DNA of 64,000 nt from an uncultured Flavobacteriaceae bacterium (lineage in GTDB: Bacteria > Bacteroidota > Bacteroidia > Flavobacteriales > Flavobacteriaceae), in the NCBI GenBank assembly GCA_947487895.1, contig CANKYF010000005.1, positions 221,529 through 285,528 of the forward strand. The letters run 5' to 3'. This document shows, piece after piece, positions 1 to 8,769 of the stretch (its first letter is position 1; every line of letters begins with the position of its first letter). The position numbers were made by a program, and so were the translations under genes. The notes under the pieces are model-generated. The model searched no databases. It saw nothing but the letters and a program-made list of their open reading frames with translations, and was not told the origin of the DNA.

Positions 1-233
1 CTTTCCAAACTGTTGGAAAAGCATTAGTAACAACTACCATTGTACTTATTGCAGGATTTGCTGTATTATCTACATCATCATTTGCATTAAATAGTTATAT
101 GGCTAGAATAACAGTAATTATAATTATTGCAGCATTAATTATAGATTTCATTCTGTTACCATCATTATTAATTCTTACAGCAAAAAAAGAAGTTGCTACC
201 GCTTCTAAACCTGAGGTAGCATTAGATAAATAA
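1..233 (+). CDS. MMPL/RND-family exporter, C-terminal end only (gene starts before the window)
   Basis: The window opens inside this gene. The frame from base 3 to the TAA at 231-233 gives the last 76 residues. They hold two hydrophobic segments, one starting LVTTTIVLIAGFAVL and one around ITVIIIIAALIIDFILLP, followed by a short charged tail. A final helix ending in DFILLPSLL is the usual end of MMPL-type RND exporters, inner-membrane proton-driven transporters of lipids or hydrophobic molecules. The next gene, 26 bases downstream, is a LolA-like periplasmic protein, which is a common partner of such exporters and supports the call. The substrate cannot be judged from this fragment. Confidence 0.7.
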   Translation, partial: FQTVGKALVTTTIVLIAGFAVLSTSSFALNSYMARITVIIIIAALIIDFILLPSLLILTAKKEVATASKPEVALDK

Positions 234-259
234 ATTAGAAATAGAAACAAATCAAACAA

Positions 260-1033
260 ATGAAAAAAATACTAGTATTACTTGTTTTAACATTAAGTAT
301 CACGTACACAAATGCACAATCTGCTGAAGCTAGAGGATTAGAAATTGCTAAAGCAGCAGAAAAAGCAGATTTAGGATTTGGAAGTTCTATTGTAGACTTA
401 AAAATGACCTTAAAAAATAAAAATGGTCAAACAAGTGAACGCTCATTGACAACTAAAACGCTTGAATTAACTGAAGATGGTGATAAATCTTTAATCGTTT
501 TTAATAGCCCTAAAGATGTAAAAGGAACTTCAACTTTAACCTTTACACATAAAATTGGGTCTGATGATCAATGGTTGTTTTTACCTTCAATTAAAAGGGT
601 GAAAAGAATTTCTTCAAATAACAAATCAGGACCTTTTGTTGGCAGTGAATTTGCCTATGAGGATTTATCATCTCAAGAAGTTGAAAAATACACCTATAAG
701 TTTTTAGAAGAAAAAGGCGATTTATTAATAGTAGAACAAGATCCTGTAGATCCAAAATCTGGTTATACAAGAAGAGTGATTACCTATAATAAAAGCAAAG
801 GCTATAGAATTGAAACAGCAGAATTCTATGACAGAAAGAATGCTTTATTAAAAACACTAACATATAGTGATTATAAATTGTATAAGAACAAATTTTGGAG
901 AGCATCAAAATTTCATATGGTGAATCACCAAAGTAATAAAGAAACCATTTTAAACTTCAATAATTACAATTTTGAAGCTAATTTAACAGATGATGATTTC
1001 ACACAAGCAGCATTACAAAGAGCTGGAAAATAA
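260..1033 (+). CDS. Outer membrane lipoprotein-sorting (LolA-like) periplasmic protein
   Basis: The protein has 257 residues and begins with a Sec signal peptide (MKKILVLLVLTLSITYTNAQ). The mature part looks like the LolA_like family found beside MMPL exporters: an N-terminal beta-rich part, a central stretch with DDQWLFLPSIKRVKRI and GPFVGSEFAYEDL, and a C-terminal beta-rich half. Such proteins are thought to carry a hydrophobic ligand across the periplasm in a half-barrel fold. The position between an exporter and an outer-membrane barrel suggests a three-part export route. This is inferred from context; neither the cargo nor true LolA activity can be read from the sequence. A strong hairpin follows the stop codon. 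Confidence 0.75.
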   Translation: MKKILVLLVLTLSITYTNAQSAEARGLEIAKAAEKADLGFGSSIVDLKMTLKNKNGQTSERSLTTKTLELTEDGDKSLIVFNSPKDVKGTSTLTFTHKIGSDDQWLFLPSIKRVKRISSNNKSGPFVGSEFAYEDLSSQEVEKYTYKFLEEKGDLLIVEQDPVDPKSGYTRRVITYNKSKGYRIETAEFYDRKNALLKTLTYSDYKLYKNKFWRASKFHMVNHQSNKETILNFNNYNFEANLTDDDFTQAALQRAGK

Positions 1034-1071
1034 CCACTTGGTTGGTGACTAACTTAGTTTGATTAATGGTT

Positions 1072-1116
1072 GAAAATCGGGGCGTGGTTTTATAAGTGCG
1101 TCTCGGTTTTCTTTTT
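1072..1116 (+). terminator. Rho-independent terminator or attenuator inside the exporter operon
   Basis: Bases 1072-1084 pair with 1099-1111 over 13 positions (GAAAATCGGGGCG with CGTCTCGGTTTTC, counting G-T wobbles). The loop is 14 bases and TTTTT follows at 1112-1116. It lies between the LolA-like gene and the barrel gene, which are otherwise co-directional. It may end or reduce transcription before the barrel gene. Confidence 0.7.
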
Positions 1117-1127
1117 AACTATAAGTA

Positions 1128-2327
1128 ATGAGAATTAATAAATTTATATTAAGCTTAGGTTTATTCTTAATGTGTTTCTTTTTGTTTTCACAAGATAAAA
1201 AAGTATCACATGATTTTGAATTAGAGATAGGTACAGAGTACCGTTATTTTTTAGATGAAGGTCAATTTAATGGGCAAAAACAACATTTCCCATCATTATC
1301 GATTCAACCAGAATATGCAATAGACTGGAATGATGGTGAAGAAAGTTTAAATGCTGCCGCTTTTTTTAGATTAGATGTCGATGACCCAAGGACACATTGG
1401 GATATCCGTGAATTATATTATCAAAAATCTAAGGATAATTGGGAGTTTAACGTAGGTCTTAAAAAAGTATTTTGGGGCGTTATAGAGAGCAGCCATTTAG
1501 TAGATATTATAAATCAAACAGATGCTGTAGAGTCTTTTGATGGTGAACAAAAATTGGGGCAACCCATGGCTCAATTTGTGTTAACAACTAATAAAATAGG
1601 AACCTTTAATTTTTTCTATTTACCATATCATAGAAAGCGTACTTTTTCGGGAGAAAAGGGACGTTTTAGATTTCCAATAGTCATTGATAAAGATGATATA
1701 GGTTATGAAAGTAATGCTGAAGAGTGGCACCAAGATTTTGCATTTAGGTGGTCTCACTATTTTGGTGCTTTTGATATTGGAGTATCACATTTTTACGGCA
1801 CAGGTAGAGAACCTCTTTTTATGTTTGATACTACAGGGAATATTAATGCATTTTACCCAATAATAAATCAAACAGGATTAGACCTTCAAGCAACTCATAA
1901 TGCTTTTTTATGGAAACTAGAATCTATTTATAGAAATGCAGATGCACAAGACTTTTTGGCTTTTGCCGCAGGATTAGAATATACGTTTAGTAATATTGAT
2001 GGGAATGGTTTAGACATTGGTTTACTTGGAGAATATTTATATGATGAACGTGATGAACTAGCATTAAATGCCTTCCAAAATGATGTATTTTTTGGAAGTA
2101 GAATAGCTTTTAACGATACACAAGATACTTCTATCTTGCTAGGAGGAATAGCAGATTTAGAATCTAGTAGTAAAATATTTAGTATAGAAGCTTCTAGAAG
2201 ATTTGGTAGTAGTTGGACAGCAGAAATTGAAACGAGGCTTTTTAGCTCCATAGATACTAATGAATTTATACTCACAAACTTTAAAGATGATAGTTTTTTT
2301 AAATTAAGTATATCAAGGTTTTTTTAA
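1128..2327 (+). CDS. Outer-membrane beta-barrel protein, DUF1302-like
   Basis: The protein has 399 residues with a signal peptide ending near FLFSQ (about residue 22). The rest is a run of alternating amphipathic strands rich in aromatic and acidic residues (for example YQKSKDNWEFNVGLKKVFWGV), and it ends in phenylalanine (SISRFF), the usual terminal signal of outer-membrane barrels. I recognise the general pattern of DUF1302-type barrels that accompany MMPL and LolA-like genes, but no catalytic motif is visible. In context it may be the outer-membrane member of the exporter set. A terminator-like hairpin precedes it, so its expression may differ from the upstream genes. Confidence 0.6.
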   Translation: MRINKFILSLGLFLMCFFLFSQDKKVSHDFELEIGTEYRYFLDEGQFNGQKQHFPSLSIQPEYAIDWNDGEESLNAAAFFRLDVDDPRTHWDIRELYYQKSKDNWEFNVGLKKVFWGVIESSHLVDIINQTDAVESFDGEQKLGQPMAQFVLTTNKIGTFNFFYLPYHRKRTFSGEKGRFRFPIVIDKDDIGYESNAEEWHQDFAFRWSHYFGAFDIGVSHFYGTGREPLFMFDTTGNINAFYPIINQTGLDLQATHNAFLWKLESIYRNADAQDFLAFAAGLEYTFSNIDGNGLDIGLLGEYLYDERDELALNAFQNDVFFGSRIAFNDTQDTSILLGGIADLESSSKIFSIEASRRFGSSWTAEIETRLFSSIDTNEFILTNFKDDSFFKLSISRFF

Positions 2328-2340
2328 GGTATGGTGTATT

Positions 2341-2577
2341 ATGGAAAACAGGTTTCCTGAAACATATAACTTTAACGATTTTCAATTAATTTTTAATGAA
2401 TGTGTAACCGAACTTGAGAATCAAAATGATTTAAACTTTCAGGGTGATATTAATCTGGTAAGTCAATTTTTAATAAGTAGTTGGTTTGGGGTTTTGTTAT
2501 TAAAGATAAAAAAAGATAAAGAAAGTAATCCTATTGAAGGTTTTAGAGATTTTATTCTTCAGCAGTTAACGAATTAA
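2341..2577 (+). CDS. Small protein resembling only the C-terminal half of a TetR/AcrR regulator
   Basis: The protein has 78 residues and starts 13 bases after the barrel gene, so the two are probably co-transcribed. The sequence is helical; the run SQFLISSWFGVLLLKIKKDK followed by a short segment and FRDFILQQL resembles the last helices of TetR-type ligand-binding domains, where a similar ISSxxGxLLxxK pattern recurs. No helix-turn-helix domain is present in this frame, and the bases before the ATG belong to the barrel gene. It could be a regulator remnant, a free dimerisation or ligand-binding module, or an unrelated small helical protein. The similarity was judged by eye. Confidence 0.45.
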   Translation: MENRFPETYNFNDFQLIFNECVTELENQNDLNFQGDINLVSQFLISSWFGVLLLKIKKDKESNPIEGFRDFILQQLTN

Positions 2578-2628
2578 AAGTATTATATTAAGGAGCACTT
2601 TACGATAGTGCTTTTTGTAACCAAAATA

Positions 2629-2662
2629 AAAAGACCTGAAAATATTATTTATCAGGTCTTTT
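2629..2662. terminator. Bidirectional terminator between convergent genes
   Basis: AAAAGACCTGA (2629-2639) pairs perfectly with TCAGGTCTTTT (2652-2662). The A-run on one side and T-run on the other let it serve both the rightward barrel operon and the leftward Nit1C operon, whose last stop codon is 20 bases away. Confidence 0.85.
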
Positions 2663-2681
2663 GTCTAAGGAAAATTAAGAA

Positions 2682-3953
2682 TTACCTACGGTTAAGACAA
2701 GTCTCTGCTGTTTCGTTTTCTGTAAAACAATTAATAATATGTTGGGCAAGGTATTCGGCATCTTGACTTACATGAGAAAACCTACCACTACCCCATGTAT
2801 GTAACCATGGTAAACCTATAAAGTATAACCCATTTTCTTTTGTAACACCTCTTTGGTATTCAGGAAAACCTCTTTCATCAAAAATTTCTGGAAATTCTAC
2901 CCATTTATAGTCAACTTTAAATCCAGTACACCAAATAATAGTTTTAATGTTTTCATTTATTAAATCTACAGGTAAACTATTTGATCGTGTAGGTTCCCAT
3001 GGTGCTGTATATTTTTCTCCTTTTGGCGCATCAATATTATTGATCTCAATATACTCATCTATATTACTTTGAATTCTGTTATATGTTTTGTCAGCTTCAT
3101 CTAGATTAAATTTCAGATCATCTTGAAAAATTATATTGGAATCATCAGCATCCATAATTTGACCTCTAAGTTCAATACCTTCCATGGCTAGCTTTCTTAA
3201 ATCAATATCTCTTCCGCCATCTCTTCCAGTTAAGTAATGGTTAGTTTTATGTCTTGCTTCTTCAGGATCTGGGTGCATTTCAATTGGTCTGTCATAATAC
3301 CCCATTTCTTCAAGCCATTCTACAGAGTCTTTGCCTCTATAGGTTCTAGGGGCTCTAGGTGCAGTACCTACACTTAGATACACTTTTCTTCCTGCTATAT
3401 GCAAATCTTCGGCAATTTGCGCTCCTGATTGACCAGAGCCTATAACCAATACACTTCCTTCTGCACATTGCTCCGGGTTTTTATAATCTGCAGAATGAAT
3501 TTGAGTAACTTCTTTACTTATTTTTTTGCCCATTGGAAGCATAAAGGGAATATGATAAGCACCTGTTGCTACAATGACTTTATCTGCTGTGAATTTCCCA
3601 ATGGATGTATCTATATAGAAAATATCTTCACCTTCTTTTTTGTATGTCTTGTAAACCTCAACACTTCCTTTAATGGGAGGGTTAAAAGATGCGGCATAAC
3701 GTTTTACATAGTCTACTATTTCATCTTTCAACATGAAGCCTTTAGGATCATTACCATCATAACTAAACCCTGGAAGTCTACATTGCCAATTTGGGGTTAC
3801 TAAACAAAAAGAGTCCCAGCGGTGTTTTTTCCATGAATCACCAATTTCTCCTCGGTCTAAGATTAAATGTTTTATATTTTCTTTTTTTAGACAATAACTA
3901 GCCGATAAACCTGCTTGTCCACCGCCAACTATGATTACTTGATAATGAGCCAT
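2682..3953 (-). CDS. nitH: NitH: flavin-dependent oxidoreductase of the Nit1C cluster (MSMEG_0569 family)
   Basis: The protein has 423 residues and is a class B flavin monooxygenase-like enzyme. An FAD-binding GGGQAG lies at residues 10-15, and a second Rossmann motif GSGQSG at 172-177 would bind NAD(P)H. The family keeps ATG before the second nucleotide site (ATGAYH at 129-134). It is the last gene of the seven-gene leftward cluster, 12 bases after nitG, which is the position the MSMEG_0569 oxidoreductase holds in known Nit1C clusters. It presumably oxidises the product or intermediate made by the nitrilase and radical SAM partners, but its substrate is not established. Length and motifs are intact. 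A bidirectional terminator follows. Confidence 0.85.
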   Translation of the reverse strand: MAHYQVIIVGGGQAGLSASYCLKKENIKHLILDRGEIGDSWKKHRWDSFCLVTPNWQCRLPGFSYDGNDPKGFMLKDEIVDYVKRYAASFNPPIKGSVEVYKTYKKEGEDIFYIDTSIGKFTADKVIVATGAYHIPFMLPMGKKISKEVTQIHSADYKNPEQCAEGSVLVIGSGQSGAQIAEDLHIAGRKVYLSVGTAPRAPRTYRGKDSVEWLEEMGYYDRPIEMHPDPEEARHKTNHYLTGRDGGRDIDLRKLAMEGIELRGQIMDADDSNIIFQDDLKFNLDEADKTYNRIQSNIDEYIEINNIDAPKGEKYTAPWEPTRSNSLPVDLINENIKTIIWCTGFKVDYKWVEFPEIFDERGFPEYQRGVTKENGLYFIGLPWLHTWGSGRFSHVSQDAEYLAQHIINCFTENETAETCLNRR

Positions 3954-3965
3954 CTTGATTTGCTT

Positions 3966-4244
3966 TTAATTAATTGATATTATTTTTACAGTGTTTTGTG
4001 CATCGTATTCTTTGCATTTTTTAGATATACGGGATGCCTCTGCCATGGCACTGGTACAGGCGTAACCAAATTTTTTGCGAACCCTTTCACTGGCTTCATT
4101 TAAACCTTGGTTGCATTGATTTAAAAAGATGTCTATTTTGAGTGTGTTACCAGCTTCAAAGTAGTCTTCTATAACGCTTGAAGGTGAGTAAACTTTATCT
4201 ACTTCTTTGTCCGGCCATTCAATATTTATATAAGTTATTGGCAT
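3966..4244 (-). CDS. nitG: NitG: small MSMEG_0570-family nitrogen-starvation response protein
   Basis: The protein has 92 residues. It opens with MPITYINIEWPDKEVDKVYSPS, typical of the MSMEG_0570 family in which a short beta strand containing WPD is followed by SPSxxxxxYFE. The second half is helical and basic (SERVRKKFGYACTSAMAEAS). It has no signal peptide and no known catalytic motif. The start lies 3 bases beyond the end of nitF, so translation is probably coupled. Identification rests on sequence pattern plus position: this small protein sits next to the flavin oxidoreductase in Nit1C clusters of other phyla. Its biochemical role is unknown. Confidence 0.8.
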   Translation of the reverse strand: MPITYINIEWPDKEVDKVYSPSSVIEDYFEAGNTLKIDIFLNQCNQGLNEASERVRKKFGYACTSAMAEASRISKKCKEYDAQNTVKIISIN

Positions 4245-4247
4245 ATG

Positions 4248-5210
4248 CTAAAATTTTATGTTTTGGTTTTTATAACTAATTATTAATTCGTTTTTAGTAG
4301 TAATATTTCCAATACGGTCACAATTGATGCCGTTTTCAAGGAACAGATTTGTTATTTGCGTTACATTTTGTTCAGTACAGCTAAGGAGATAGCCATAACT
4401 GGGGAAACTTACCAGCCATTTTTCCCATGGTATATCATTAGGTTTTGTAATAGATTCTAGATTAATATGAGCTCCAACTTTAGAGGAATTCAATAACATT
4501 AATAAAGTACCTATAATGCCACCCATACTAATATCTTTGGCTGTGTAGCTCCATTGGTTGTTTGCTATTTCATAAGGTAATTTAACCCTTTGCTGTAAAG
4601 TAGATGCTTGAGTGTTAGTACTTGCATTCCAAAAAGGATAATCTTTATAATAAGCACCGTTTTGGTCAAGCGCAAGAAGTATAACGTCATTAGGTTTTGC
4701 GTTAAAACTTGTTAGGAGGTTTTTTGATGCTTTCCCTAAAATGGAGACGCTTAAAGCTTTACATTTAGAACGGTAACAGGTGTGTCCGCCAACAATTGGA
4801 ACACCATATGTTTTTGATGCAGTCATCATGCCTTCCCAAACGGCTTTACTGTCATCTGCATCAGATGCATAAATGGTATCTGTAACTGCAATGGGAAGAC
4901 CTCCCATGGCACATATGTCACTTATATTTACCATAACAGCCGAGTAACCCGCAAACCAAGGATCTTGATTTAAAAAGGGAGTTACAATGCCCTCAGCGGC
5001 TAGCAGTAGGTGGCTGCCATCTTTTTGTAAAATGGCTGCGGCATCATCGCCTAAAATCACATCAGAACTAGCTTCAGGGAAGTAAATACTACTCTTAATA
5101 GAATTTCCAATATGCTTATAGGTTTGAGCAATGGTTTTCTTGTCTAAGACATCTTTATGTTGTCTTAATGCTTCTACTAAAGTTGTGATATTTTCTAGAG
5201 CTGTAACCAT
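4248..5210 (-). CDS. nitF: NitF: AIR synthase-related protein (sll0787 family)
   Basis: The protein has 320 residues of the PurM/AIR-synthase fold. The N-terminal half carries the ATP/metal-binding stretch DVILGDDAAAIL and the SDICAMGGLPIAVTDT segment typical of this fold; GGHTCY follows. It is a family member restricted to Nit1C clusters (sll0787) and not the purine enzyme PurM or the hydrogenase protein HypE, from which it differs in length and context. It may activate a substrate with ATP for the neighbouring enzymes. It lies 6 bases after nitE and 3 before nitG. No damage is seen. Confidence 0.82.
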   Translation of the reverse strand: MVTALENITTLVEALRQHKDVLDKKTIAQTYKHIGNSIKSSIYFPEASSDVILGDDAAAILQKDGSHLLLAAEGIVTPFLNQDPWFAGYSAVMVNISDICAMGGLPIAVTDTIYASDADDSKAVWEGMMTASKTYGVPIVGGHTCYRSKCKALSVSILGKASKNLLTSFNAKPNDVILLALDQNGAYYKDYPFWNASTNTQASTLQQRVKLPYEIANNQWSYTAKDISMGGIIGTLLMLLNSSKVGAHINLESITKPNDIPWEKWLVSFPSYGYLLSCTEQNVTQITNLFLENGINCDRIGNITTKNELIISYKNQNIKF

Positions 5211-5216
5211 GAGTAT

Positions 5217-5837
5217 TTACGCTGCATTTTGAATGGATATTAATGACTTTACATCTTTTACTTTTCCATTGTAGATAGGTGTAGGCGGATATGCTTTAAG
5301 GTTGGCTTCCATAAGGTGATGTTTTATACCATGTAGGTCAACCTCATCTATAACATGCCATTGTAATCTTTTAAAAAGTTTTACATTTTGAGTTTGTACA
5401 TAGGCAGAGAATTTATCACAACCAATGTAGTTTGCCAGAGACACCGCTCTGTATATTAAACCTGCTGCGACAGATAATTCACAAAGAGAAGAGATGCCTT
5501 CTGTTTTAAAAAGATTTGGACAGGTATATTTTGAGAACGACCTATATTCTTTAATGACGCCTAATCTGCCTCCAAACCATTCGCGTTTTTTTGATTCGTA
5601 AATTCTAACCACACCTACTACTTTATCGGGCGCCCCCAAATAATGGTTAATGGCTATTATAGGTACAGAACAATAATCAAATTTATCATAATCGCTACCT
5701 TCAAAAATACCCTGTTCGTTACAAAAAATTGATTTTCTTGTGTTATAGTAAGCATCAAGTTGTGTTTGGTTACTAGGGATATTAATGTCTATGAAGTTTT
5801 GTCGTTTATGTTTGTTATCGGTCTCAAAGTAAATCAT
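5217..5837 (-). CDS. nitE: NitE: GNAT-type acetyltransferase (MSMEG_0567/Sll0786 family)
   Basis: The protein has 206 residues. The segment IFCNEQGIFEGSDYDKFD followed by VVGVVRIYE and LCELSVAAGLIYRAVSLANY matches the GNAT fold, with the acetyl-CoA binding region in the middle of the protein. Nit1C clusters always carry this acetyltransferase-like protein next to the radical SAM enzyme, sometimes fused to the AIR-synthase partner; here it is separate. The ATG overlaps the nitD stop by four bases (ATGA), a strong sign of translational coupling. The acetyl acceptor is unknown. Confidence 0.82.
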   Translation of the reverse strand: MIYFETDNKHKRQNFIDINIPSNQTQLDAYYNTRKSIFCNEQGIFEGSDYDKFDYCSVPIIAINHYLGAPDKVVGVVRIYESKKREWFGGRLGVIKEYRSFSKYTCPNLFKTEGISSLCELSVAAGLIYRAVSLANYIGCDKFSAYVQTQNVKLFKRLQWHVIDEVDLHGIKHHLMEANLKAYPPTPIYNGKVKDVKSLISIQNAA

Positions 5838-6955
5838 GACGCATATTTTTTTTCAAATGAAGAGAGTGTAGAACAGGCACCACATTTGGCACAACCAGAT
5901 TCTAAAGTATTTGAGGTCATACCAGCTTTTACTAATTGTTGTGCTAAAGGGTCTAATATGCTATGCATAAAATCTTTATCGGGGGATTTATGATTTTGTA
6001 AAGGCGTATTTCTAACGGGAACAAACGGAACAACAAAGGGGTATACGCCTATGTCTATTAGTTTGTTAGACATGTCTATGATTTCTCTTTCAGTGTCTCC
6101 CAATCCAGCAAGTATGTAGGTGCTAACATTACCCTTACCAAATACTCTAACGGCACTTTTAAAGGCTTCAAAGTAAAATGGTATAGAAACTTCAGCTTTA
6201 CCGGGCATAATTTTATGTCTAACGCGGTCTGAAACGGCTTCCAGATGCATACCTATGGAACTTGCCCCTGCATCTTTTAATTTTGTAAACCAGTTAAAGT
6301 CATCTGGTGGTTCACATTGAACTTGTATAGGAATATCTATTGCTTCCTTCACAGCCAGTACACTTTCAAATAAGATTTTGGCACCTCTGTCTGAACTGGA
6401 AGGTGTACCTGTAGTCATTATAAATTGCTTAATACCATCTAGCTCTACTGCGGTTTTGGCAACTTCGGCAAGTTGAAAGGGCTTTTTATAAGCAATAGTG
6501 GTATCGTAATTTAAAGATTCTCCTATAGCACAGAATTGACAAGACGTGTCTTTATTTTTATATCTCATGCAATTTTGCAAAACGGTTGTCGCCAATACAT
6601 CTTTACTGTGCAGTCGGGCAATTTTCCAAAAGGGAATACCATCAGAGCTTTTTTCTTTATAGAATTTAGGTTCACCTACAAAGCGAATGGTAGTAATAGT
6701 TTCACCGTTTTGCTTTAAAGACGCATAACCCATTTTTGATGGCGTACTAGCCGTAAATGGTGATTTTTTAGCGGCGTTACTATACACAGGTATCATCAAA
6801 GTAGAATTAAAAATGGTAACAGCCTTATGGTCTGTGGGACCAGCGCCCCCTTGACGCGAGGTTAAATCTTCAGATTGTTCTAAACGAATACCTTGTGTTT
6901 GAATATCATTTAAAAGCGCATAGTTATGCTCCTGTTGTATTAATGTACTGTTCAT
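5834..6955 (-). CDS. nitD: NitD: radical SAM enzyme (MSMEG_0568 family)
   Basis: The protein has 373 residues. Cys129, Cys139 and Cys142 form a C-x9-C-x2-C cluster, the unusual spacing of the MSMEG_0568 radical SAM family rather than the standard C-x3-C-x2-C. A second set of cysteines, C-x2-C-x2-C at 355, 358 and 361, near the C terminus could bind an auxiliary iron-sulphur cluster. An early RQGGAGP motif (34-40) is also family-like. It is cytoplasmic. The ATG lies 32 bases inside the end of nitC, so the two genes overlap in different frames. The reaction is not known; its constant pairing with the nitrilase suggests that it acts on the same nitrogen compound. Confidence 0.87.
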   Translation of the reverse strand: MNSTLIQQEHNYALLNDIQTQGIRLEQSEDLTSRQGGAGPTDHKAVTIFNSTLMIPVYSNAAKKSPFTASTPSKMGYASLKQNGETITTIRFVGEPKFYKEKSSDGIPFWKIARLHSKDVLATTVLQNCMRYKNKDTSCQFCAIGESLNYDTTIAYKKPFQLAEVAKTAVELDGIKQFIMTTGTPSSSDRGAKILFESVLAVKEAIDIPIQVQCEPPDDFNWFTKLKDAGASSIGMHLEAVSDRVRHKIMPGKAEVSIPFYFEAFKSAVRVFGKGNVSTYILAGLGDTEREIIDMSNKLIDIGVYPFVVPFVPVRNTPLQNHKSPDKDFMHSILDPLAQQLVKAGMTSNTLESGCAKCGACSTLSSFEKKYAS

Positions 6956-7907
6956 ATTCCTTCTCGTTTAATGGTTTGGATGTATACAATAAACTCTTAG
7001 GGTTATTGTCAATGTTCAACGATAGCAATTCTGGTCTTGAATAATGCCCCACAGAGTCCATCATACGTTTTCTTTTGGTTATTAAGCTCATATCCATATC
7101 TGCGTATGCTATACCTTCACCTTCAGTGATAACGTCTGAAATAATTTGGCCTTCTGGTGATATTATGGCTGTAAAGCAACCTTTGTCTAAAACATTTTGC
7201 ATTTTAGGGTCTTCCGTAATTTTTTGTACTTGTTCAGGATACAGGTATCCCGTAGAATTAATGACGAAACACCCAGATTCTAAAGCGTGATGCCTCATAG
7301 TCACTTCCATTTGATCAGCAAATATTTGTCCTACCATAGAACCTGGAAATTGGCTGCAGTGAATTTCCTCATGATCGTTCATTAGCGCAAATCTGGCAAG
7401 TGGGTTGTAATGCTCCCAACATGCCAGCGCACCAATTCTTCCAATGGTGGTGTCTACGGCTTTTAATCCGCTAGCATCACCTTGACCCCATATCATTCTT
7501 TCGTGATATGTAGGTGTAATTTTTCTACGTTTTAATACAAGTTTACCTGTAGTGTCAAAGATTAACTGCGTGTTGTAAAGTGTGCCTTTGTCCCGTTCAT
7601 TCACTCCCAGTACAACAACAATGGTGTGCTTTTTTGCAAGATTTCCAATGAAGTCAGTATCCTTACTAGGTACCACCACAGCTTCTTCATAGAGCTTTAA
7701 ATGGTCTTTCTTTATGGTTACCGCTGGTTGTATAAAAGAGAAATAAGGATAGTTTGGTACAAATGTTTCAGGAAAAACAATAATATCTGCATTATTGCTA
7801 CTCGCTTTCGCAATAGCATCTGCTACTTTTCCAAGCGTACCTAATTTACTATCTAGAACAGGTGATATTTGTACAGCTGCTGCTTTAACTACGGGCTTTT
7901 TAAACAT
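6924..7907 (-). CDS. nitC: NitC: nitrilase-family carbon-nitrogen hydrolase (Nit1 / sll0784 type)
   Basis: The protein has 327 residues and is a full-length nitrilase. The catalytic triad is visible: Glu47 in FPETF, Lys129 in [12 protein letters not shown] and Cys163 in LACWEHY. These and the GQGD segment after the lysine place it among true nitrilases of the Nit1/Nit6803 branch, not amidases. Such enzymes hydrolyse nitriles to acids and ammonia. In Pseudomonas fluorescens NCIMB 11764 the orthologous cluster has been linked to growth on cyanide as nitrogen source. The gene ends 32 bases inside nitD and begins 18 bases after nitB. Function in this organism is inferred. Confidence 0.9.
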   Translation of the reverse strand: MFKKPVVKAAAVQISPVLDSKLGTLGKVADAIAKASSNNADIIVFPETFVPNYPYFSFIQPAVTIKKDHLKLYEEAVVVPSKDTDFIGNLAKKHTIVVVLGVNERDKGTLYNTQLIFDTTGKLVLKRRKITPTYHERMIWGQGDASGLKAVDTTIGRIGALACWEHYNPLARFALMNDHEEIHCSQFPGSMVGQIFADQMEVTMRHHALESGCFVINSTGYLYPEQVQKITEDPKMQNVLDKGCFTAIISPEGQIISDVITEGEGIAYADMDMSLITKRKRMMDSVGHYSRPELLSLNIDNNPKSLLYTSKPLNEKEYEQYINTTGA

Positions 7908-7925
7908 TGTATCAGTATTTTAAGT

Positions 7926-8408
7926 TTACATGGTCCAAGTATGTACAACGAATGCATTTTCATTACGGTGTACTAATTGTATGTCTAACACATCTAAAGG
8001 ACTAATGGGTTGAATTCCTGGCAGTAGAGAAGGTTCGCCATGTCCATAAAGAGCCTGTAATGCAAATCGGCAGGCGTATATTTTACCACCTTCTTCCATG
8101 AATTTGGTTAATCGTGCGGCATAATTTAAATGCCCAGGAAACGCTTCACTACCTAACTTTGGAAACCCTCTTTGAATTCCTAAAGTAACTCCAGGACCGT
8201 ATAAAAGAATTGAGGTTTCGTAACCTTTGCGTTGTAATCTAGTTGCTGTTAAAATGTTTACTAATCCAATGGAGCCTTCAAAAGCAACTGTGTGAAATGT
8301 AACTAATGCTTTTTCTCCTGGTTTGGCTTTAACATCTTCAAATACTTTGTCTTCATAATCCACAAAAAAGTCTCCGTCTTTGTGTATTGGTTTTTCAACT
8401 TTTGGCAT
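7926..8408 (-). CDS. nitB: NitB: MSMEG_0572/Sll0783-family nitrogen starvation response protein
   Basis: The protein has 160 residues and is the first gene of the cluster. It has a DsrE-like pattern: a strand with [20 protein letters not shown], a loop with [19 protein letters not shown], and [19 protein letters not shown] holding a single cysteine. It matches the MSMEG_0572 family, whose Synechocystis member (Sll0783) is reported to rise during nitrogen starvation. It is cytoplasmic, with no signal peptide. The ATG is followed 19 bases downstream of the stop by nitC. The role is not known; sulphur or nitrogen relay is only a guess from the fold. Confidence 0.82.
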   Translation of the reverse strand: MPKVEKPIHKDGDFFVDYEDKVFEDVKAKPGEKALVTFHTVAFEGSIGLVNILTATRLQRKGYETSILLYGPGVTLGIQRGFPKLGSEAFPGHLNYAARLTKFMEEGGKIYACRFALQALYGHGEPSLLPGIQPISPLDVLDIQLVHRNENAFVVHTWTM

Positions 8409-8769
8409 AATATTTCTGTGTTTTTAATTATGCTACAAATTTATTGTGCCTAAGTATTTTTTATGCAGGACAAAAACAACAAAGCATAGTACAAATTAAA
8501 CTTTATGCACTTATTTTCAGTTTTTATTGAATAATATTCTACTATTTGTTTAAAAATGAATAAAAAATTTATGCAAATATTGATTTTGTTGAGAATTTTC
8601 ATATTTTTGATAAATTGGTGTTCAATCATAAAACTACGTATTTAAAATTAAAACTACTTAATTATTAATTTAACACTACGTATTTTTTGAAATTGATAGT
8701 TTTAATAAGTGTAAATGAGAATAATGTAAAATAGTAGCCCCTAAGAGGCGCAAAAAACTTCGTAAAAGT
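8409..8769. promoter_or_regulatory. Divergent control region between Nit1C operon and AraC regulator, with phased direct repeats
   Basis: This 361-base AT-rich gap holds no gene. Leftward, CAAATTTA at 8436-8443 reads TAAATTTG on the minus strand and fits the Bacteroidota -7 box, about 28 bases before nitB; no clear -33 box is seen. Rightward, TATTTTTG at 8602-8609 has a TTG 19 bases upstream (8580-8582). Downstream of it are three related repeats: ACTACGTA at 8633, ACTACTTA at 8653 and ACTACGTA at 8675. The first and third extend to ACTACGTATTT. Spacings of 20 and 22 bases, about two helical turns, are what an AraC-type dimer would bind. That the neighbouring AraC protein binds here is inference. 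Confidence 0.5.

Noticed and set aside
3429..3803. A 124-residue open frame antisense to nitH
   Set aside because: The composition is that of reversed codons of a real flavoprotein gene; no motif is present.
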